Assembly: GCF_030445035.2 (NCBI RefSeq) | Contig: NC_080683.1 | Location: 21,231,528-21,295,527, forward strand | Reading direction: 5' to 3' | DNA length: 64,000 nt | From: Dasypus novemcinctus | Taxonomy: Eukaryota > Chordata > Mammalia > Cingulata > Dasypodidae | In this document: piece by piece, positions 11,021 to 23,900 of the stretch | Layout of the letters: the number at the start of each line of letters is the position of its first letter | Numbering within the stretch: position 1 is the stretch's first letter | Notes under the pieces: model-generated | Databases searched by the model: none | What the model was told of the DNA's origin: nothing | The model's input: the letters and a program-made list of their open reading frames with translations, nothing else | Translations under genes and position numbers: made by a program

Positions 11021-12478
11021 AGAAAATAAAGATTTAATATCTATGATATATATAAAGAGATTCTACAACTTAACAATAAAAAGACTAACTACCCAATTTA
11101 AAAGTGGGCAAAAGAGTTGAATAGACATTTATCCAAAGAAGAAATACAAAAGGTGAAAAAACACATGAAAAATATTTAACATCACTAGCAATTAGAGAAA
11201 TGTAAATCAAGTTATCCATTAGAATGACCACTATTTAGAAGGCAGAAAACTACAAGTGTTGGAGAGGATATGAAGACATAGAAATGCTTATCCACTGTTG
11301 GTGGGAATGTAGAATGGTTCAGCCACTCTGAAGGACTGTTTGGAAATTCCTAAGAAAGCTGAATATAGATTTTCCATGTGACCCTGCAATACCACTACTG
11401 GGTATATAACCAGAAGAACTGAGAGCAATGACATGAATAGACATCTGCACATTGATGTTCATGGTAGCATTATTCACAATTGCCAAAAGCTGAAATAACC
11501 CAGGTGCCCATGAACTAATGAATGGATAAAGAAATTGTGGTGTATACATATGATGGAATATTATGCAGCTATAAGAAGAAATGAAGTTGTGAAGCATATG
11601 ACAACATGGATGAGCCTGGAGGACATTATGTTGAATGAAGCAAGCCAGACACAAAAGGAAAAATATTATATGATTGTGCTCTTATAAGCTAAATATATTG
11701 TGTAAACTCTTGGGGTTAATAACTAGAACATAGGTCACCAGAAAATAGAATGAGATTAGAGAATGGAAAGCTGAGGTTTAAATCTGTGCAGAATTGGTAA
11801 AAAGATTTTTCATAAATCTTTGAAAATAGAGATGGTGAAAGTACAACATAGTGTTTCTAACTGGCAGTGCTAATATATGGGTATGACAGTGGTTGACAGA
11901 GAATGTATACATTCATGTATATTACTAGAAGGAAATCTTAAAAAAGTAAAATGGATCTATATAGCATAATTAAACCTCATGTGAAATATGAATATGGGTA
12001 ATATATACATAAGACTGTCTTTCTTTGAAACTGAACAAGTATATGCTAATGTTATAAGATGTTACTTTCAGGCAAAAATATAACCAAAGCAAACAATGGA
12101 CACTACAGTGTAGTAATATATTATTAATCTTGCACTATGGGTAAAAAAAAAAGGAAATATACTAATTGAAAAAAAAAACAGACTACATATTGTTTGACTC
12201 CATCTATACAAAATATAAATACAAATGAATTAGACAGAAACAGAATAGCAGCTACGTATGGAAGGGAAAGGATAGAAAGATTGAGAGTGATTATTAAGAG
12301 GTACAGGTTTTTTTGTTTATATATCTGTTTTTTGCTTATTATTACTAATGAAAATGCTCTGATAATTATTAAAACAATGAATGTACAATGATGTGACTAT
12401 ACCAAATACCATTAATTGTATACTTCAGATGGATTTTATGTTTTTTGAATATATATCAATAAAATTGATTTTAAAGAC
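11021..12478 (+). mobile_element. L1 LINE ORF2 3' end and 3' UTR
   Basis: Starts with tttaatatctatgatatata (L1 ORF2 C-terminal DNA). It continues through aatttaaaagtgggcaaaag, the ttggtgggaatgtagaatgg block near 11300, ctgggtatataaccagaaga near 11400 and tgatggaatattatgcagct near 11552, then a 3' UTR shared with 2200-2570. The end is the single-copy tail acc-aaataccattaattgta (12400-12420) and a final atatatcaataaaattgat. It may be the right half of the element at 7830-9448 (HAL1 carries an L1 3' end), or a separate copy. Frames are closed. Confidence 0.8.
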
Positions 12479-12593
12479 AAAGAAAATAGTGAAAATACAT
12501 TTGCTACAAGGAAATACTTGTGCTATGTAAAGAGTAGACAATAGTTTTTCTTATTTTTTAAAATGAGAACTTTGTATATCAAGAATCTAAATG

Positions 12594-12962
12594 GGAAAAC
12601 GGACTTGGCCCAGTGGTTAGGGCGGCCGTCTACCACATGGGAGGTCCGCGGTTCAAACCCGGGCCTCCTTGACCCGTGTGGAGCTGGCCCATGCACAGTG
12701 CTGATGCGCGCAAGGAGTGCCCTGCCACGCAGGGGTGTCCCCCGCGTAAGGGAGCCCCACGCGCAAGGAGTGCGCCCCATAAGGAAAGCCGCCCAGCGTG
12801 AAAGAAAGTGCAGCCTGCCCAGGAATGGCGCCGCCCACACTTGCCGTGCAGCTGACGACAACAGAAGCGGGCAAAGAAACAAGACACAAATAGACACAGA
12901 GAACAGACAACCGGGGGAGAGGGGAATTAAATAAATAATAAATAAATCTTAAAAAAAAAAAA
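12594..12962 (+). mobile_element. DAS-type SINE (tRNA-derived, xenarthran) with target duplication
   Basis: A 13-bp duplication, aagaatctaaatg, flanks the element at 12581-12593 and 12963-12975. The head carries Pol III promoter boxes: A box tggcccagtgg at 12606-12616 and B box ggttcaaaccc at 12650-12660, so the source is a tRNA gene. The body is GC-rich with two ccacgcgcaaggagtgc-like blocks. The tail is aataaataataaataaatctt plus an A run. This is the DAS-SINE design known from Dasypus. Long frames on both strands here (12523-13027) are only SINE sequence. Low divergence and the perfect duplication suggest a young insertion. Confidence 0.93.
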
Positions 12963-12975
12963 AAGAATCTAAATG

Positions 12976-13640
12976 TATTATGAATTTTCATATGAAAAAA
13001 GTTTATTGGCAAAATGGTGAAGATCACTTATAGGTCTATGAGTTATCTTGAACACCTTCCGAGGTTTACTTTTCCCAAAGAGGTTTGCTTCATTTGTGTT
13101 GGTATTATGTTCAAAGCTTAGGATATTTTGTGTATCTTTAGAGTGCCCTAGTATTCTATTAATATCACAAAAATAAAATTAATAGTTTTTCAAATTGTTT
13201 TAGTTTATAAGATAAAGACCATGCTAAGCAAAAAGATGTAAGTATACCTGAGATAGGTTAGTGTTATAATTAAATGCAATTTAAACAATGAAATATGTGA
13301 TTCATATATAAATGTATGCACGACTACTACTAGCCATAAAAATAAGCATTCACTAAAATAATGCCTGATATCTGACAAACACATAATCACAATGTTTGTA
13401 TATTCTTTCCCTCATTTTACCTTCCCAACTGTCAAGAAATTCATCTTCCCCCCATTGAGTTCTGGTTCAGCCCTTAAAATAGTAATCTGTAGTTAAGGAA
13501 CAAGGGGAGATATTTCTGATCATCCTTCCATTTTTCACAGGAAGAACTCGTTTGTCCGGTAAACAAGACTAAATGAAATTATCACTTCTGATGGTCTAGC
13601 CTCTAGCTAATACTACCGAACTGATTTACTACTTCAGTAA
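12976..13640. other. Unassigned AT-rich DNA
   Basis: No gene or repeat recognised between the DAS-SINE and the old repeat that starts near 13640. Confidence 0.4.
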
Positions 13641-14170
13641 TCTATTGCCACTAACAAACTTTCCCTAACTTAGTGACTTAAAACTACATTGATTTATCAT
13701 GCTCACTGATTCTGTTGGTCATGGTTTGTTTCTGCTCTACCAGGTTGGTGGCTTCAGCTGGGAAGACACGAAGGGCTGGGCCTGAGTTTTGATATCTGGG
13801 GTTATTTTGCTTATATCTTTAGAGCCTGGATGAGAATGACTCAAAAGCTGAGTTTAGGTGAGAGTGTTGACTAGAGCACAATATTTAGTCTCTCTATATA
13901 GATTGATCTTCTCATATTATTGTTACTTCAGGATAGTTGGAATTGTTACATGGTACCTTAGGGCTGTGAATATGACAGCAAACAAGATAGAAGTTGTTTG
14001 ACCTTTTATGACATAGCTTCAGAAGACATGTAGCATCACTTCTGCCATACTCTAATACTTAAAGCCATCAAAATATGCTCCTACTCTAAGGGGAGGGGTC
14101 ATAGACCATACTTGTTAAGGGATACAAGTTAAAAATTTGACCATCATGGTTTAAAACCATGCATGTATTA
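13641..14170 (+). repeat. Old mammalian interspersed repeat, family not named
   Basis: The segment opens with a block reading cctaacttagtgacttaaaa, which is common in mammalian genomes in the form acttagtggcttaaaac. It continues with tgctcactgattctgttggtca, ggcttcagctggg, and near 14030 a catcacttctgccatactc block. The order matches a widespread ancient element whose name I cannot give with certainty. No coding capacity. Confidence 0.5.
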
Positions 14171-14404
14171 AATTCTAAGTTCTGCTCCTCTTTCCTCGTG
14201 GGGTTTTCTGTGTATGTGTATATATGTGTGCATGCATGTGCAGTAAACCTAATGGAGTTGGCTGGGAAATATCTATTCTCTAGCTCCAATATTTTCCAAG
14301 GTCTATACTGGGAATGGATGAGTTCCAAGGTCTAGATTTGGGATGGGGAATGAGAATGATAAGTCCTGAAGAGCCTAATTTATTTTTCAGTTCAGTTCAG
14401 ATTT

Positions 14405-14812
14405 TCTAATTAAGCTATACCAATGTTATAAGTTGAACTGAGTCCTCCCAAAAGACATGTTCAAATTATAACTTCTGGTCTTGTGAATGTGACCTTATTT
14501 TTAAATAGTCTTTGAAGATGTTATTAGTTAAGATGAAGTCAAACTGTATTATGGTGGCCCCAACCCAAAATGGCTGGTATCCTTTAAAGAAGGGGAGAAA
14601 AGGGTAGCAAAGGGGAAACACTATGTGACCACTGAGGCAGAGAACGAAGACCAAGAAATGCTGGCTAATCACTAAAATTAGGAATGGGTGAGGAAAGATT
14701 TCTCCCTACAAATGTCAGCTTTCGACTCCAGCACTGTGAAACACTACATTTCTATTATTCTAAGCCATCCAGTTTGTGGTACTTTGTTACAGCATCCCTA
14801 GCAAACAGAAAC
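14405..14812 (+). mobile_element. MaLR-type LTR (MST/MLT1-like)
   Basis: Reads in MaLR LTR order: gaatgtgaccttatttttaa near 14484, gttattagttaagatgaag near 14520, ggtggccccaaccca near 14554, ctggtatcctttaaagaag near 14573. It ends tttctattattctaagccat, cagtttgtggtactttgtta and cagcatccctagcaaacaga. This is a non-autonomous ERVL-related solo LTR, diverged and plus-oriented. The proximal part is partly lost. Confidence 0.8.
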
Positions 14813-14814
14813 AC

Positions 14815-17210
14815 CCAACAATAGAGGGGATACTGTAATTTAATATGACTTTCTTGGGATTAATTGGCACCCCTCAAATCTCAACAATTTCTCCAGAGCC
14901 ATCAAGAGTAGCATTTAATCTTCTATTTCACTGATGTATAAAGTAAATGAACTTTGATTATGTAGTAACTGATCATCCAGGAACAGAACTGAGTTTCTGT
15001 GCCTCTTTAGAACCTTTCATTTAATATCCTCTCCTGTTTTAGGTAAGAAATTATGCATTTTGTTAATTTTACAGTAATCAAGGATTTCTGGGAGATTCCT
15101 GTCTTGTCATCCCTCATATTCCCTATAAGGCAGACAGTATTCACCACTCATGCAATCAACAAACAATTCCTAAAGGCTTCCAGTCAGCCAGACAACCACT
15201 TTGTCACAGTGATCTGGCTCTTTGAAACAAAAAGAAACATTATTAATTCAGAATTACTCCTTTACTTTCATACAACCAATAAGTTTAAGATACAGACTAG
15301 CCTTCACAAATGTCTAGATATCCATTCTAGAAGCAGAAATAAAATGTCATTGATTAAACAAAGAAAAATAACAACAATTATCTCAGAGTTTACATGTGTT
15401 TCCTTACTAAATTGAGGCGTTTGGAACTAAATGTAGCAGCAGTAGAAGATACAAGCAGCCTTTCCCTTATTATAGTGGTTAAGCACATTGCAACATGGAA
15501 CAGACTCAGGAGTGTGAGCTGGCTCACTGTATGCTTAGCAAAATAGAATAAGGAGGATATTACATATCAGAGAGTCCATACTAATAGATTCTGTCTCTAC
15601 AACTGCCCAGGTGGAAAGAGAAAAGGAAAACTCTGCCTGCTTGATAGATGTAATAATGCCTTTTGGAAATATCAATAAAGTACCCCTTGGGAAACCTGCA
15701 ATGTTTGGAATGAGAGTGTGGTTATGAGGGTGTTGGAGAAGATAGAATTAGCTGGTTAAATATGAAACCAGATAAACATTATTTTGTTAAAGTGATTATA
15801 GAGCAACTTTCCCCCAACCAAGACTGGTGAATTATTTTGGAAACTAGGTTGAAAACTGGGTTATCCTATAATAAAATATCATCATAAACAATAACGAAAG
15901 TGAATGGTGGAAATAATTCTGAACTAGGAGTCAGAATTCTTTTCTTATTACTTCACTACTAAATATGTTACTTTTCTTCCCTGAACTTCAAAGATCTTTC
16001 CTATGAAATGAACATGTTGAAATAGAAATGTGGTTCTTAATTTTCTTGGAGATTGAGATCCTTTAGACAGTCTGATAAAAGTCGTCCAGGAGGATACAAA
16101 CAAATATATGCTCACTGGAGATTAGACATATTTTTAACTTTAAAAAGGCATCAAATACCAACCTACCAGCTGAGTATTAAGTTTGGATTAAAATACATTA
16201 TTCAGGTTGAAGGTTCTATTTGTTTTAAATAAGCATCAGCTATTAAAGCATGCTTTGGTGGGTAAAACAGAGAGGAAGATAGGATCATCACTACTGCTGC
16301 CAGTAAGATAATGTAAGGAGGTTATAAAAATGCAAATGCAACATGAGTGAAAAAAGCACATTATTGAAACAAAATAAATTACATAACATGTTATAGAAAC
16401 AAAATGATAATGTCTGTAGTTCAGATATTATTGAAAACATGATCAAACTAGATTAAGCCCTATGGAAAAAATACTCCTGATTGAGTATTATGCTGGAAGA
16501 AAATTTCCGAGGAATAACAATGTGTAGTAATTTCAAGTAAAATTTTATTGATTTGGAGTGATTTAACAATAGAAACTCTTGGAAAGCAAGACTTGAATAG
16601 AGTATGAAGCTTATTCATATTTCACTTTTGCAATTCACTTGTGTGGTTCATTACATGTAAGTATGTAATTTTCCTCTATAAATCTCCAAGAGTTACTTAA
16701 AATGAATGAGGTTTTACTAAAAATGTTAAAAATTGTCAGAAAACCTTACTGAAAACAATTAGGTTCCTGCTTCTTTATTAGTAAAGCACCTTGGTAGGTC
16801 TAATTGATGTTCCACGTATTTGTCTGTTGACTGTCAGGCCCATGCTTGCCCTTTTGAATTCTCTTCTGTAACTTTAGTCCTTAAATGCTGTAAACCAAAT
16901 TTTCTAGGTTACCCTGCTACCTGGATCCTTGTCACATTCTGCCAATGGAAAGAATTCAAACCAGATTTAAAAGCAGAAGAAAGGTGGAAGCCGTGTTGCT
17001 TTGCTGCTCCTGGGGGATATCTAGGGAAGCAGCAGCAAAAGTTCCTGTTGCTGGTTATAGTTGTGACTCTAGCAGCATTAGTAGCAGTGACTCAGGGATC
17101 CAGCAGTGTGGACGACAGAGGTTATAGTAACACAAGTAGCAGCAGCCAGCTAGTTTAGCTGTGGCAGTCGTGGTTTCTGCACAGAAGTAGCTGCTATAGT
17201 TCTGAATTGT
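14815..17210. other. Unassigned DNA
   Basis: No repeat family recognised with confidence. The 120-codon plus frame at 15053-15415 has no family likeness. At 16985-17160 is a short patch rich in AGC/CAG triplets (agcagcagc, tagcagcattagtagcagt). Its plus frame, 16820-17158, contains a chance hydrophobic run. See rejected items. Confidence 0.4.
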
Positions 17211-19290
17211 ATCGATGAAGGTACTACGTGTACTTGAAACAAATTTGTATTCTAGAATTATTGGGTACAGTTTTCTTTAAGTATTAATTAGGTCAAGATG
17301 GATGATAGTATTATTTGGGTCTGAATATTTTAAATGTTGTCTATTTGTTATATCAGTATCTGAGAGAGGTGTGTTAACAATCTTAATGCTGGTGAATTTT
17401 CTATTTCTTGCTTTAATGTTGTCAATTATTTACTTCACATATTTTGAGGCCCTGTTATTTGGAACATACAAACTTATGATTGTTTTGTCTTCCCGATGGA
17501 CTGACCCTTTTATTATTATGAGTCTCTTCCTTTCTAATAATCTTTCTTAAAGGTCATTTCATCTGATATTAATATATCCATTCTTTCATTCCTATACTTA
17601 TGGTTTGAGTGTTATGTATGCTTTCATATGTTTACATTAAACTTATCTTTATCGATGTATTAAAGGTACATCTTTTTAGACAGCACATAATTGTCTTAAA
17701 TTTTTTTCCCAATCCGAGCATCTATCTTTGAATTGAGTATTTAGCTTATTATCATTTAACAGAACTGTTGATATGCTTGGAGTAATTTTACCATTTTATT
17801 CTTTGTTTTCTGTGTACCCTGTTTTTGTTCCTCCTTTTAGCTAAACATTGTTGCATTTTTCTTTTCAGTGGTTGCTCTAGGGGTTAAAATAGTCATCCTT
17901 AACTTTCACAGTCTTCTTAAATGCCAGATGCAGAGATCTGGGTCTATGTATTGACACACATTCTTTCGTTTTCATATGTATCCTGTCTATATGCATATAA
18001 GCTTTATAATGAAATGCTATATGTTTTGCTTTAAACAATCTATTTCATCTGAAAGAAATTAAGAGGAAAACAGTATTTTGTATTAACTCAGAATTATCAT
18101 TTCTGATCTTCTTCATTCCTTCCTGAAAATCTGAGTTTTAATCTGTCATTACTTTTCTTTAGTTTGGAAGAAAAAATGTACACACCCCAGACATAGGTGC
18201 GGGCATGCTATAGGGTGAACAGTGTGTCCCCCTCTCCAGGGGTCTCTGGCTTTATTGGCTATCATTGGGCATTAAGGTTTATGATGATTGAAGTATTCAA
18301 AACAAAGCAGGGGAACTTTGTTAGGTAGTTTAATTTTTATGGGCAGCTGTCCAGTGGTGATTGGTTTCTGGCTACTGCTCTCAAGTAAGGCCTGAGTTGT
18401 TTGACAGTGATTGGCCTCTGACTACTGTCCTTGAGTCCTGCTGGAATTTGCTCTGTGAAGGGTTTATGAAAATATAGGAGTGATGTGGGAATTTCCTGTA
18501 TTTCTCCTTTCTGCTGGGTGGACACTGCAAGCTGCATTCTCATAATTCGTTTGGGCATTCAGCAGGAACAAGCTGCCGAAGATGCTTCTACAGCCGATGG
18601 CTGAAGTTTTAGCATATCTTGTAGTGAAGTTTTACTACTGACAAATCATATAATATTACATTGTAAAAATATATTTTATCTTCATTCTTGAAGGATATTA
18701 TATTATAAATTGAATTCCACAGTATTTTTCTCTTTCAGCAGGTTTATATGTTTTTTCATTGTATTCTGGCTTCCATTTTTGCTGACAAAAAGTTATCAGA
18801 CAGAGAAATAATGGTTGCCTTGTGTGTAATTTTTTTTTTCCTCAGGATATTTTCAAGATTTTCTCTTTATCTTTGGTTTTCAGCAGTTTGATCATGTTGT
18901 GCCTTGACATTTTTGCTTGTTTTATGTTATACTGGTTAGGGCTCACTAAGCTTCTTTCCAAGACTCCAATTAACATGACTTGACTGCTCAATATTTTCCC
19001 CTCTTGACCTGAGGTCCTAGTTATTAATTCCCAATATTTTCTTCTCTATTATACATACTGGATGATAATTTCTCTTCGAGTTCACTGACTCTTCTGTCAT
19101 CTCCATAGTGCTTTTAAAAACACTGAGTTGTTTTCAATTTCAGATATAATATTTTATTTTAATATTTCAATTTGATTCTGTTTCATTGTTTTTATTTCAT
19201 CACAATCATATTTTCCATATATACATTAGCATGATTATAAAAGTTGTCTAAAATCACTATCTGCTAAGTATCTCTGTTGCCTTTTGTTCT
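17211..19290 (-). mobile_element. Old HAL1/L1M element, antisense
   Basis: Antisense L1-lineage wording is present: ggtcatttcatctgatatta near 17552, cattttattctttgttttct near 17793, and cagtggttgctctaggggtt near 17867. After an interruption come ttgtattctggcttccattt near 18758, gattttctctttatctttgg near 18858 and tttgatcatgttgtgccttg near 18887. The last blocks are the ORF1 3' region as seen in HAL1. The copy is decayed and split by an LTR at 18178-18592. Confidence 0.65.
18178..18592 (-). mobile_element. Solo LTR inside the HAL1 copy
   Basis: On the minus strand it starts TGTAGAAGCATC and ends GTGTGTACA, so it has TG...CA ends. A TATA-like cccataaaaatt and a polyadenylation signal ccaataaagcc lie in the right order for an LTR. 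L1-lineage text on each side is consistent with a later insertion. I find no matching short target duplication, so the exact ends are uncertain. The minus frame at 18337-18558 is LTR sequence, not a gene. Confidence 0.55.
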
Positions 19291-19294
19291 CTCT

Positions 19295-19518
19295 CTAGTA
19301 AACTACAGCCCACAGGACAAATCCAGTCCTTCACATGTTTTTGTAAATAACGTTTTATTGGAACACACCCATGCTCATTTATTTGCATATTGACTGTAGC
19401 CATTTTACACTATAATGGCAGAGTTTAGTAAATGCAACAGAGGACAGAAGACTTGTGTCCCTCAAAGCCTAAAGTATTTACTGTCTCATCTTTTACAGAA
19501 AAGGTTTGCCAACCCCTG
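19295..19518 (-). mobile_element. Non-autonomous hAT-type MITE
   Basis: The right end reads ggtttgccaacccctg and the left end aactacagcccacaggac. This matches the mammalian element whose ends are caggggtcggcaaac and its complement. Internal blocks agree: ttgtaaataacgttttattg, ggaacacaccc, and aagcctaaagtatttactg. It has no coding capacity; a hAT transposase would have moved it. Confidence 0.7.
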
Positions 19519-20894
19519 TCTTAACTCCTAGAAATTGCTCATTTGTCAGGTAATTTTGTATTGTATTCCAGACATTGTAAATGATATGTTGTGGAATCTC
19601 TGGTTTCTATTATGTTTCTCTAAAATACCTGTATGGTTTAGCCTCAAATTACCAAATAATGGAAATTTCTATAAAAGAAAAATCCTTCCATACTAAATGA
19701 GGATATCTCACATTTTATTATACTTCCTAGCTTCTCTGTAATATCTACCTTTTCCTCATTTTTGCTCCTGAAGGCCATGTAATATCAGATTGTCTCTCTT
19801 ATATGCATTGGTTTAACTCAATGTGCTGGCCGCCCCCATTGTCCTTTAGTAGCTTTGCACTTTTCAGCAAGGCTCACTCAGTTTATACAGGACCCACACT
19901 TCCCATCACTACCTGTGTAATGGGATAAAAGGAAAGTTTGGTCTTGTGCCTTCAGTTCTTACATGAACCTCAAAGGTCATTTTTCTCCAAATAATTTCAC
20001 TGAATATCTCTCTCCTTAGAACCCAAATATACACTCAGAGAAGCCTGACTGAGAAGTAATCATAAAAGCATACCCTGTGTTGTAATACAAATATATTGCC
20101 CTCTCTAAAAACAGCCCCTAATTCTTGTCTTTAATGTTACTATACTCTACCTTTACAAAGAATCTCTTCCCCCAAATGTGTTCATTCTTTCAGGGAAATA
20201 GATAGGAAGGAATCCATTTCAGTGATCATTTCAATATCCTTGGGTATGTTTGTATTTATTTTATGTACAAAGCACCTCCCTGTCTGGAACCTTCCAGGAA
20301 TATAATTACCCCTACATGTTATAGAAATAATGTACAGATTATTGTGTTCTCTAGCACTCAACTTGGTCTCAGACTGCCTCCCTCTTCTCACAGCATTATC
20401 CCAGCTTCCCATATCAATGTATCTGCTAGAGAAAAAAAAAATCAGAGGAACTGGAATACTATTTCTAATTATTCCTCTTTTAGTAATCTTCCATAAGAAT
20501 TGGTTGAATTAAAGATATATACCTAATACAAAGTCAAAATATAAGCACAGCTTCCTCAAACAGCTGTTAATTTATGCTATATATAAAAAATATTCATTGA
20601 CTTAATTTTGAAGCAGGGAAAGGTTTCTGTTATGAATGTCATATTAGTATTCACTGAGTAATGTATAGAGAATGGATTTTAAATTGGCTACTGAAAATTT
20701 TATAATAGCTATAAAAAATTATCTGTATATGTATCTGTGCTGAAACCCCTTCTGAGAAACCTGTTTCATGAAAGCCGTAAAATCAGGAACCAGAGGTACT
20801 GAAATTTTGATACTTCTGTTTTTGCTCCAGATTGCGTGCATTTGGTTCTTTAACTTTTTGTATGCATTCTTTCACTTTTAGGAAGTTCTCTGGA
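19519..20894. other. Unassigned DNA
   Basis: No gene or repeat recognised. Overlapping short frames at 20182-20512 on both strands show no family likeness. Confidence 0.4.
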
Positions 20895-20942
20895 TATGGT
20901 GTTCCATTATAGGAATCACTAGCCTCATTAGGCTATTTAATT
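20895..20942 (-). mobile_element. hAT-type MITE, left part of a split copy
   Basis: Only the left end of a MITE of the kind seen at 40541-40740 is here: ccattataggaatcactagcc near 20904 and an aggctatttaatt block. The rest continues at 24363 after a 3.4-kb L1 insertion. The junction is marked by gctatttaatt at 20932-20942, repeated at 24363-24373. Confidence 0.6.
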
Positions 20943-23900
20943 GTACTTTTTAATTTATTTTTAATTTATTGAAGTATATCACTCATACATAAACATACAT
21001 AAACAAAACATGTATAATATTTGTGATCTTACAAAACAAACATATATAACATCAAAAAACATATATAACATCTCACCCTATCACCAATAACTTGCATTGT
21101 TTTTAATCCTTTTTAACTAACGATTAAAGAGCATTGTCAAAATATTACTACTAAATAAAGTATTTTTCCCCTAACCAATCCGATTATTATCTTTATTTCA
21201 TTTAAATATGAACATACATAAACAATTAAGTGTATAGTAAAAGTTGTGAACTTACAAAGCAAACATGCATAACATCATATAGGGGTCCCATACATCAACC
21301 CTCCACCAACACCTTGCATTGTCATGAGACGTTTGTTAAAACCTATGAAAGAACACTGTCAAAATCTTATTACTAATCAAAGTTCTTATCTTACATTTGG
21401 TGTGTTTTTCCCCAACCCACCCTATTATTATTTTTTAAATATATTTTTTTATGACAGAGGTTGTAAATTCATAAAATTATCATGCACATGTGCAGAATTC
21501 CCAAACAATACCCCTCCATCAACACACCACAATGTGGTATGTCATTTGCTACCGATAAAATAATATCATCTGATTGTTACAGTGTACATTTGGCTCACAT
21601 TGTCTGTACTGCTTCAGTATCACACAGTACATCTTTCACATAGGTGCAATAATATTATATTATTACTCCAAACCACAGTCCATAGGTCACTCCAGCTGTA
21701 TTTTTCCCATGTTTCTCCACATTCCCAACACCCTGCATTAGTGATATACATTTGTTCTAGCTAACAAAGGACACTCTTGCATCTGTAACATCAACCACAA
21801 TTCTCACCCATCTCTTGGTTTACTGTGCTATCCACTTCCTAGATTATTCTCAAGCATTCTGTCAATTGGCATTTACATACCTAAACTGCCATTTTTAGTC
21901 ACATCCCCATTTATAAATTAGCTGTTACTCACTGTGTGTTACCATCCACTCTATACATTTCCACACTTTTACAGGAAACCTAATTAAAACTTCTACATAC
22001 ATTAAACATCAGTAGTCCACTCAGTCCTTCTCTTATCTTCTTTAAGAATCCACCACCTACCAGCAGGTCTTGAAAATATTTTCCAATAATTTCTTCTAGA
22101 AGTTTTATGGTTTTTGCTTTAATTTTAGTTTTTTTAGTCCATTTTGAGTTAGGTTTTGGATTAGGTGTGAGATAGGGGTTCTCCTTCCTTCCCTCAGCTA
22201 TGAATGTCCAATTCTTTCAGCACCAGTTGTTGAATGGATTGTTCTGCCCAAGCGGTGTAAATTTGACAGGCTAGTCAAAAATCACTTGACCATACCTGCA
22301 AGGATCTGTTTCTGAACCATAAATTTGGTTCCATTGGTCTATTGTGCCTGTCTTTAGGCCAGTACCATGTTGTTTTTCCCAACTATAGGTAAGTATTATG
22401 ATTTAAAGTCTGGAGATGTAGGTTCACTTTTCCTTTTTATGATTTTCTGGCTATTCAGGACTCCTTACCCTTCCAAATAAATTTAATGATCATGTTTTCA
22501 ATTTTTTCTTTAATGCTGGTGGACTCTTTATTGAGATTGCATTAAATCTGTATATCAGTTTGAGTAGAATTGACATCTTAATGATATTTAGTCTTCCAGT
22601 CCATGAGCATGGAATGTTCTTCCAGTTATTTAGGGCTTTTTTGATTTGTTTAACATTGAGTTGCAGTTTTCTGAATACAAGTGCTTTACATCACTGGTTA
22701 AGTTTATTTCTGATTATTTGAATTTTATCTGTCATATTTTATTTTCAACACTCTTTCAACACTTTTAGTTTCTTTTATTGATATAATCTTCATTTCTAGA
22801 CTCTCTTCCAGGCCCCTCTCTCCTGTCTTTCCTTTTCAGGCTCTAACACACCCTTTAGTATTTCCTGAAAATCTGGTCTCTTGGTTAGAAATTTTCTCAG
22901 TTTCTGTTTATCTGTGATATTCTAATTTCACCCTCACTTTTGAAAGACAGTCCTGCTGGATATAAGATTGTTGTCTGGAAGTTTTTTTCCTGCAGTATCT
23001 TAAATATATCAGACCACTCTCTTCTTGCCTCCATTGTTTCTGGTGAGAAATCAGCACTTAATCTTATTGACTATCCCTTATATGTTATGCATTGCTTTCT
23101 CTTGCTGCTCTCAGAATTCTCTTTGTCTTTGACCTTGACATTCTGATGAGTATATGTCTTGGAGTTGGTCTATTTGGATTTTTTCAGATGGGAGTATGTT
23201 GTGCTTCTTAGACAGGGATATCTATGTCCTTCAATAGGATTGGGAAATTTTCTACCATTGTTTCTTCAAATATTCCTTCTGCCCCTTTTCCCTTCTCTTT
23301 TCCTTCTGGGACACCCATGACACCTATGTTTGCATGCTGTTTGCTGTCATTTAGTTCCCTGAGACCTTGTTCAATTTTTTCCATTCTTTTCTTCATCTCT
23401 TCTTTTGTATGTTCACTTTCAGAGGCATTTCTTCAAGCTCACCAATCCTTTCTTCTGCCACATCAAATCTGCTATTATATGATTCCAATGATTTTTAAGT
23501 TCATTAATTGCACCTTTCATTCCCATAAGATCTGCTATTTTTCTATGTATGCTTTCAAATTCTTCTTTGTGCTCATCCAATGTCTTCTTAATATCCTTAA
23601 TCTCTTTAGCCATTTCATTGAATTTATTAAGGAGATTTGTTTGAACATCTATAATTAGTTGCCTCAACTACTTTATGTCATCTGTAGGCTTATCTTTTTC
23701 CTTTAACTGGGCCATACCTTCCTGATTCTTGGTGTGGATTGTACTTTTTGGTTGGTGTCTTCACATCTGGCTTACTAGAGTATTTTTTCTGGGAGCAGTT
23801 TTTCTCTCTAGTTTAGGGATTCCTATCGTTTCTCCCTTCTGATTATGCAATAGGATTCAAGCAGATAGCTTGTGCTGTAAACTGTGGAGGGATTTCAGTC

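Noticed and set aside
12594-12670. tRNA gene candidate with A and B boxes
   Set aside because: It is the head of a SINE with an A tail and target duplication. It has no complete cloverleaf, and the same sequence recurs at 42170 and 45868.
12523-13027. Overlapping frames of 85-124 codons on both strands
   Set aside because: They are the GC-rich DAS-SINE read in several frames. The same happens at 42144-42574, 45930-46266, 50107-50596 and 51197-51494.
15053-15415. 120-codon plus frame
   Set aside because: No recognisable domain, and composition follows the local AT-rich DNA.
16820-17158. 112-codon plus frame with a hydrophobic segment (KFLLLVIVVTLAALVAVTQG) and a Ser-rich tail
   Set aside because: The hydrophobic run and the Ser run come from AGC/GTT-rich text in one patch. 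No family likeness, no splice context, and an overlapping second frame of 60 codons.
23224-23658. 144-codon plus frame, longest in the window
   Set aside because: Antisense of L1 ORF1 coiled-coil sequence; the heptads are on the minus strand.
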